Below are positions 40,401 through 49,400 of a stretch of 64,000 nt of DNA, piece after piece. The stretch comes from Scortum barcoo (lineage: Eukaryota > Chordata > Actinopteri > Centrarchiformes > Terapontidae): assembly GCA_023238725.1 (NCBI GenBank), contig CM041551.1, positions 4,363,259 to 4,427,258 on the forward strand. Direction: 5' to 3'. A program made the translations under genes and the position numbers. Numbering within the stretch: position 1 is the first letter of the stretch; each line of letters begins with the position of its first letter. Below the pieces are notes generated by a model. It ran no database searches. It was not told where the DNA came from and was given only the letters and a program-made list of their open reading frames with translations.

Positions 40401-43400
40401 AACATAAAACCTGCGTCTGCTGCACTTTGTGAACAATGCAATGAAGGCAAGGTGCACCCTGCAATGTGAACTTAAGGCATTTATCCGTTTTTATGTACTT
40501 TTCTTTTTTACCTCTTTTCTAAATCTTTTCACTTAAAACAGGTGAAAAAACATCCAAGTCCAAAAGCTTAGTGAAAGAATCTGTTTCGAACATGTGAGAC
40601 CCCTCGCTCTGATGAAAACAACAGATACCCTCACTATCTGTGCACTGGACCGCTAAGAGGCAGTGCAGGAGTGAGAGCTTGCTGCCACTGTTAAAACACA
40701 CCCTCCCCGCTGTCGTCTGTGTGTCTCTGTAACTGAGTGTGAGCTGGTGTTGACAGGGCCGAGCCCTGTGTTGGTAACGGATCTCCAGACAGTGGCCCCA
40801 AGGTCTCCTGTCTCTGCTTCCTCCTTCCCTTAGGCGCTCTCTCTGAATCCAGCCACACCACGGCCCGCCTTGACATTTGTGGCCAACAAATTGAAATGCA
40901 AGTTGTAATAGCCATAAGAATGATTGATGCCTTTCTGCCGGTCTCACACGAGCTGGAAGAGGGGGGAGAAAAGATATACTGTAGGGTGCACATGCAAAAC
41001 ATTTACGCACGCAAACACACACATCCAATACTTATGACATAGAGGGAAGCCTGTGGTGGTGAGTGCATATAGAGTGTCAGAGCACGCAGGGAGCAGAAGG
41101 GAAAGAGGGGGGCTGTATATTTAGGCCATGTTGCGGTGTGGGTCGAGGCATGCAATGTTTTTCAGGGAGTCGGAGGGGTGAGTGACTGAGCTGTGATGTG
41201 GGGTGGATGCGTGGGACAGTCAACGCGGAAATTACAAGGCTGCAAAGTAGACGAGGAGTGAGATGAACTTGTTTGCGTTATGCCTCGTTGCATGCAGGAG
41301 AAACAATGCGCTCTGTGCAGAAATAAAAGGTCTCTGAATTAGGGCCACAACAACGTGTGTTTAGCTTGAACAACTTTCCCAAGGGAAGCCCTGTTCTGTG
41401 TCAAAATGGCAACAGTCCATACACTCTGTATAGCCAAAGCTCCACTGGAATGCCTTACACTAATCTATATACCTTCTCCTCTGACGACAAACAGCGCAGA
41501 ATGCTGTAAGGTGTGAGTTTTTTTTAAACACGGGCTACTGTAAGCTCTTAAATGAATTTCCCATAACCCAGTGTGAGGTTTGTTAGAGACTTAAGCCTCC
41601 CATCTTTTAAAAAAATGCTGAGTAAAACTTTCTTACATGGGCAATTACCATAAAACTTTCTTTTTACATGGCATCAGTCACACTGAGGCAGTCATTCTGT
41701 CCGACGCTCGTCATGAGCAGACTGCGAGCATACCACGCACTCCCATTAGCTTCAAATTCTTTCCACATCGTTACTCTCCTCGATGCCTTTTTTCCTCCTT
41801 GTTTTCAGCTAAAAATACATCAGTGGCTTTTTTAAATTTTATTTCATGACAGCTGATTGGTGTGAAAGGGGGAAGATTATCTGGTGGAAAAGTGTTTGTT
41901 TGCTCGCGCCCACTCTGCCGCTTGCTGGGCTAAAATCCTGGTGGATTAAAGGAGGGAAGGTTTTGGCATTCAGGGGCTTTGTGGTCACTCTGGAACAAAC
42001 AGGTGTTACTGATTGAGAGGGTTGCGTAGGAGATTATATAAAAACATGCTCGGCCAAAACGTCTGGTTTTTAAGTTCTGCTAGAGAACGCTATCTTCAGA
42101 TCTGTCAGCGGTTGACAGAGTAATCCTCCCGTCTCTGTGGATTTGTTGGGTTTTCATATATCATTATTTCTAAGATGAATCTCAGGAGTGTGCTGACACA
42201 GTCGATGAGATTAGGACGAGATTCTAATGTTACTACCGAGGGACATTAGCGTTGCATAAGAGACTAATCCCCACACAAAAATAATCAAAAAAGGTGTTTT
42301 CTTGCTCAGCAATCCGCTCATCTCCTCTCTCTTCCAATTTCTTTCCACCTCATCTTTCAGGTTCATTGAGTATGGCGAGTACAAAGGGAATTACTACGGG
42401 ACTAGTCTAGACTCGATCCGCTCCGTCCTCTCCAAGAACAAAGTGTGCCTATTGGACGTCCAGCCTCATGTGAGTGACACAAACCCTTCAACTCTGTCCC
42501 ATTCTAATTTCACCATGTGATGTAATGTCACCTGTATTTTTAGCCCTTTGTCACCTCTACCTATCTCTGAAGCAGATCTCTCTCCTCCCCAGCCATCCTG
42601 AGGCCTTGGCTGTATACAAGGTTACCAAAGCAGCTTTAAAGACAGCACTTTGAGGGAGCAGTTACCACTAATTTCCTCTATTTTGAAGTTATCCTTCATA
42701 GCTTATCTGTCTTGGGTAGCGGCAATCATAAGCCACACAAATGGCCGGCTCGTCGCTGAGCACCGACAAACCCCTGAGCACAGTTCCCATTTAATCCAGG
42801 GCCAGGCGTGCATAGTCCAGCCTCTGCCCCACCAGCTCCTCTCTGTTTGTTTTCACTCAGTCGATAATGACGCACAAGTACAAAAACACTATTATATAGA
42901 TTAGCCTGGCATGTTCTCAAACCACCCCGACCTGAGCAGCAGTAAGAGTCAGCCCCAGAGCCCGCAGCTGAAGTCTATGAAAGCTCATGTGAGTGTATCT
43001 GCGTTCACGTATGTGTCCTTTTGTTGTTGTTGTTTTTGGCACACATTTGTGGTGTTGTGTAACCCAATAGTCAGCCCCCCCACCTCCAAATCAGTGGCAG
43101 TGTCAAAGCACGTTATTGCTCCCATGCTGTCTTGCTAAGCGGGTGATGAGAGCCGAGATGAATGCTTCCCAGTGGTTCTTCTCCTGCCCCTCCTTTGGGT
43201 TTTTATCCATCTTCCTATCAGCTGTGGGTTTGGATGCACTACCTATTAGCACAGTGACGAGCCCTGATCTCAGTGCCAGAACCAGGAGAGAGCCCGAAGC
43301 CTGACGCCACCACTAACCAGCTCTGACCCCTGTTGTACCTCTTGAGAATCAGTTTGGTGGTGTTTTTCCTTTTGATTTGTCACCAGAAGAAAATAAGACA

Positions 43401-46400
43401 AGAGGTGCAGCATGTGTGGACACAAATCTTCTCCACTATCTTTTAAAAGAACCACATGTGCTAAACAACCAAAGGGGTGTCATTTGTTTCACACACCCAT
43501 ACATTTGACTAGTGGGTCCCAACCTTTTTGGCATATAACCCCTAAAAAGACCACAACCCATTGTCATGCGATGTGATGCTGCGAGTTAGCAGTTGGACAG
43601 TTATTTTTGTTTCTTGGATTGATTTTAATAATCTTTAGAGGCTTAAGGATGCAGCCATTTCATGTTAGAGCAAAGTCTTATATATCTTGATGGTACTAGA
43701 GGACCTCAGAATCATGGAAAGGTTTTATAGAAGCTAAGCAAAGTTCAGTTGTTCAGAGTGTTGGCAGTGCTGGCAGTGCTGGGATGTTGGTCAACTATTG
43801 GATGGATTGCCAACATCCATATTACCCTGTAGATGAAATGTACTGATGTAACTGAACTCTATTTGGCACAAAATGTATTTGGCGTATGAATACCTTTAAG
43901 CACTGACATTGACATTCCCAGCAGCCTCAGCTATACTTTGTGTTACGTTCTAATTAGCTAATTTTAGCATGATAAATGAATATGGTGATACTGGTATATA
44001 TTAGCTTCTAATTGTGATTGCAAGCACGTTATCATGTTAATGTTAGCTTTTGGCTAAAAACACAGCAGTGCCAATGTACAGCCTCACAGAACAGCTAACA
44101 TGGCTGTAGAGTCGAGTTTCTTGGTTTCTTTCTTTAATTTTCTTGTGACCCTTTGATCCGTCCCTTCTTAACGCACCATATAAAAAAGGGCTTAGTAAAT
44201 GTTTATTAAATTACTTTTGCATTCTAGCTTTACAGTTGTCCTCCCTTCTTGTTGCTCGATGATGTCACCTCAAACTCTTCCTCTGGTTTTACATTCATGT
44301 TTGTTTTCCTTTTTCTCTGTTCAGACGATAAAGCACCTGCGGACGGCAGAGTTTAAACCCTATGTGGTGCTTGTGAAGCCTCCTTCGATTGAGAGACTGA
44401 GGGAGACCCGAAAGAACGCCAAAGTCATATCCAGCAAGGACGACAAGGGGACTGCCAAGCCTTTCACGGTGAGAGAACGGGACGGGAAAGTTTATTTCTC
44501 ACACTGAGTCAGATATTAATCAACATCTGTTGTTTATGGTTTTTAAACAGCTTGAAGTACCAGATGGGTCAGGTTTGCATTGATTTAGACAATCACAGGA
44601 AATCAATTAAATATAGTTCTCAGTGAGTAGCTAACACCCCAGCTGCTGCTCCTTAAGTGAAAATGTAGTGACCCCTGTGAGGAAATTGGATCAGTGCAGC
44701 AGAAAATAACAGGATACAGCTAATAGGCTATACATTAAGGATAAAGGGGGATATTAAACGTACAGCCAGAGAGCTCATTTACAACAGATCTAAATGGTGT
44801 CCAAACATAGTCAAACAATCTAATTATTTATTATTTTAAGTTTTATGGTCAGAAACTTGTAAACATGCAACAAGTTGTTGACATTTATATGTTGCAAGAA
44901 GATCAGTCACATGAAGGATGTAGCTGGCTAAACACACAGTCCAGTGATTTGATGGTGTTATACTGTAGAAACACATGGCTTTACACCTAACAGATTAGCA
45001 GCAGAAGAAATAACAGAAACACTATCTGGACTGTGTGTACAGTATGTGTGTGTGTGTGAGTGATGAGGTCATCCCTTACACACCTTTATCCCAGCGCAGA
45101 TGAAATCAATTAGCCAGTGTTCGGTGCTGCTCTGAAGTTGCCGGTTTTGGGAGCACGGAGGAGGGAGGAGGGAGGGGGTTGAGGGCAGATGATGGTTTTC
45201 CCAGGCCCATCGGGCCGGGCGGTTGCTCACATGTCTCGCTCGCCACAGGCAGCGTTAAGGCCAAGATCCCGGTCAGCAGCACGTCAGGGTCAGTCTGACG
45301 GGACACCAGGAGGTAAAAAAAACACGAGGAGAGAAGGGAGCTGAGAGAGTCGAGGCTGTCAGAGAGATGGAGACTGACTGACTACAAATAAAAAGAGAGG
45401 GAACAAAAGAGAGGGAACAGTGGGGGAGGTGATGGGTGGGTGAACTGTGGTCTGCAGGTGTAAATCCAACATGGTGGACAACGCCTCTTGCAACTGGGGT
45501 TTAATTTAAGTTTTATTGTCACTGAAAACACATACAAATAACATTGGCAGCCAAGTGACATTTTACAAATGTAGTTGAAGCAAATGACACACAAAAACAA
45601 ATCTTATAACCATTTAACCTACTAGAGTTTTACTTCATTGCTGTCAGGATGGTCAGCATCTCATGAAGGTTTTCAGAGACCCAAAGATAGTCAGTCCCAG
45701 TCCAAACTGGTGGTGACAGTGGGGTCAACTTGGATCCACTCCATTACTACTCACATGGACATGACTATACTAGAAACTGAGGAACACCTCTGCTGCTCTG
45801 TGATCTATTTGATCACTGCATAATGTCCCACTCCTGTTTCATCAGGAATTGTTTCAAATTAAGGAAATGATATATGATGTCAGTGCCACAACAACTGAGT
45901 GAAGTTAAAACTCATCTCATCACCATCTCATTCTCACACTTGTATCGTGTTTCTATCTAAAGTCACATTCATGCAGCTCAGTATACCTCTCATTCTCAGT
46001 ATGATCAGACTAATGGCACAGTTGTTTGGGCTTCCCCAGGTGAGCGTGTCGGCTGTGCTCAGTCAAACACACACACACACACACACTCTCTCACACACAC
46101 ACACACACATCTGTACATCTTGCAGCCAGGTTACTGCTAAAAGTCGGCTCAGGCTAAGAAGATCCAGTAGATATTTCACCTCACTGTCAAACCTTTAAAA
46201 CCTCGACACAGACACAAAGTCAGCTTGGATTAGTCACACGGTGAAATCTAAGTTTGCCTCTGTCTGCTCCACATTTTCCAGCAGGGGTCCGGACAACAAT
46301 GAGCTTTAGTTGTCAGTAACAGGATGATTGCTAACAATCCACGCTGTCCCTTTATTAGTTTCTGCTATTCTCTCAAGTAATACAAATACACCTCTATAAA

Positions 46401-49400
46401 ACTGTGTGACAAGGAGGCGTATTTCAGCCAGGTAATAAACCACACTCCGTGTAAATGTTCATGTCCAGTGACAGGACGTAAGACACTCCAGGTTCACTGT
46501 GAAAGGCTCTGAAAGAGAAGCTGTTGTTGGGTTGAGTCGTCTCAGACATATTCTATCCACCGCCAGCTGTATTTCTCTGTCAGGGAGACAGGTCTGCTTT
46601 AATGATAAAGGCCAAGGAACAGTCGTCTCATTGTTTCAGCAGAGCGCTCGGACTTTAGCCCTATTGTTTGTGCTGGAGACGATTCAGAGGGAAGGAGCTG
46701 AAGCGTGATGTAGACACAAGCGAAAACAGGCTGATGTAACACACGATTCAGGTTGTAACTTGGTTACTGCAGAAAATGGTACATTAACTGAAATGGCCAC
46801 AGTCATTTAAAACTGATTTGCAAAGATCCGCGTGGTTTTCGATGCTTCTTTAAACGCAGAAGACAGGTGTGTTTTATTGGAATCAATAAAGAAGGTTTCC
46901 CGCTGAGAATGAGGTGTGTGTGTGTGTGTGTGTGTGGTGGTTTTAAAAGATGACACCTGAGGCTGACACATGCTGCTCTTGTGCCACTAAAGTGCTGAAA
47001 AGGTTTATTGTCCCATAAGGGGAGTTTGACTTTCTAGACAGATGTTACAGTAAAACGGACACAGTAAAATTGCAAATACAATAAATACCATAAAGAAAAC
47101 AATAAAAACACGAGCCATAAAAACATTCCATCGATTCAACTCTGTAACACAGAGAAGCATCAGCGGTAAAACCATACTGAGAGTCAACAGCCTCATATAG
47201 TGCAATGAAAACCACCGTTTATCTGCGCTAGAACAAAGTACTTAAACAGGCACAAGACGCTACATCATTTCATGTGGAAATTAAGCAATCTAATGGCAGC
47301 GGGGATAAATGAGTCCCTGGTGCTTTTCTTCTCGAGTCTGGACCTGCAGAAGTGGCATCAGCTCAAACTGGCCTCTGAGGAAAGGTTCACTTGATGGATC
47401 ACTGGATGCCAAAGAATATCCGCTCACTCCTCCTTGCCCAGCTTTCCATTTGCCTGTTTTACATTCATTATATTAATCTCTCTGCCCCCTTTTTATTTCA
47501 TCTTACATCTCTCTTATTATTTTCTTCCTCTGTTTTTTTTATTCTCTTTCCATCTCTCTACCCAGCCCGCTGTCCCTTAAGCGGCTTCCTGCTGTGATTA
47601 ATGTTCTTTTACCTGGAAAGGCCTAACTAGGGCCAGACGCAGAGACTCGCTAGTGGACATGGAAACATCACACACATTAACGTCTCCCAGTTTCATTTAG
47701 TTGCTAGGACAGGTCAGAGGGGTTGTCTTTCTGGTGCTGGACACGGTGTTCATCTGGAAGTCCCGGTCCAACAGTGGAAGTCCTGCGGGGGCTTTGCTCC
47801 AGATGATGGAGAATATGGTCCCGCTGTGGAACAGTTTTCTCCACAGGCCAACAAACCTCCTGCCCTCGCCGAGCCGCCTTGTCGTCTCACCCCGTCCTCT
47901 TCCTTTCATCCTCCCAGACACAAGACTGATAAAACCATCACATCCACATCCGTTTTTTTTTTTACTTGTAAGGTAGATACTATACATGCAAGACAGCCAG
48001 TCTCAAAAAGCAGACAGGGCTTTTGCAGAATGTCACAGCGAGTGAGTGTTTATATTTAGCTGCGCAGCTAATCCATTATGAAGCGGAAAACCACCAGAAA
48101 CATTTCTGAAGTAACTCCTGGCTGGAAGGAACGTCTCTAAAAAAATGAGCCGTTTAGCAGTTTTCAACTTTAACAAGGCCGTGTTTATGTGCGTACACAT
48201 TGTATACACACACTCAGCTTCTTCCTGCCTGTCTGTGGGTGTGGGAGTGTGTGTGTGTGTGTGTGTGTGTGTTTGAGCTTCTGAGCCTAAATGTGCATCT
48301 GTGTGTATTTATAATTGTGTGTTTGGCAATGGGATTCACTATAAAACCATATCTGTCCAGAAATCTAAAGTTGAGTGTTCCCAGTAAAAACATAGGGCTA
48401 AATCAGTGCTGCCTCTTTAGCCGTGCTGGTGCACTGAGGGCAGGATCGGCCCGGGCCCACACAGCTCAGACCAGAAAGCCTCAGAGGGACCACCGCAGAG
48501 AGATACCTGGGCTCTTTCAGAACACTCTATCTATGAATACAGGAGCCCCAGATAGGCAATATTTACTCCCAACCTGATAAAAATATGTTACTTGGCTATT
48601 CCTCACAGTCAGCAAGTGGTTTTATTTTATTTTACATTATTTACACTGGACAGCTGATTTGCATAATGACTTGGAAAACTCTCCATCCCTCCGAAGGACC
48701 CCTTGTTCAAGCCTCCAGCATGCAGCGACTTTATTCAGCTCCTTCATCTTGTGCTGTTTTGTGCCTGACACATGCACTTTTTCTGGATTTCACACCACCT
48801 AACTTACACAACCAAAAGATTTAGGCATAAAAGCTGGTATGTTGCATTAAAGTAAATAAAGGTGAGCCTTTGTCTGTTATTCCTGCAGCAGTAGATGCAG
48901 CAGGCTGTGCAGCGGGTTCACATGCTTCGAGCTCTCAGTTCTGACAGTGCAACAACGTCGCCACAAGCTGTCATTTCCCCATCGCACATATAAAATCCAG
49001 ACTAGCAATAATGTGTGCTTTACATGTCTGTCTCTTAGAAATTATGGTTATGTTTTGTCCTCTGCTTATTTTGAGGATATTTTATTTTCTTTGTGAATTG
49101 GATAACCGTGCGTATTCGCTGGAGGAAATGATGAAAATTCCTTGAGGTCAGGTTGTCGTATGGAGAGATTTTAGTGCGTGGTCTCTGCCAGAGTTCATGT
49201 GTGGGTACCATGTCTCTGTGAGGTTATAACGGGCTCCGTACGGGCCACTTTATGTTTATTTGTGTGTTCAAGGCCGTGTAATTTGTGTTTAGGGTATATG
49301 AATTTGTCTCCCCCCTTGATGACTATGGCCAGTGTTTTCTCCTCGCAGCAGATAGGCACCCTGAAATGAACCGTTTGACCTTTGGTTTGTGCACATATCG

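Larger units (their letters stand above)
42470..44324 (+). other. mpp7 intron with dispersed repeats
   Basis: 1.9-kb phase-0 intron. The second half is built largely of dispersed repeats (43508-43615 and 43730-44130, listed separately). Confidence 0.8.

Noticed and set aside
44469..44507. Read-through of the donor after the lid exon giving a 12-codon tail and stop
   Set aside because: The homologous protein continues into the exon at 49456, and no poly(A) signal was seen shortly after the stop, so a stable truncated isoform is not supported.
47697..47987. Minus-strand 96-codon open frame rich in Arg/Gly next to the LINE end
   Set aside because: It does not resemble LINE protein or any family I know, and its composition is GC-rich random-like.
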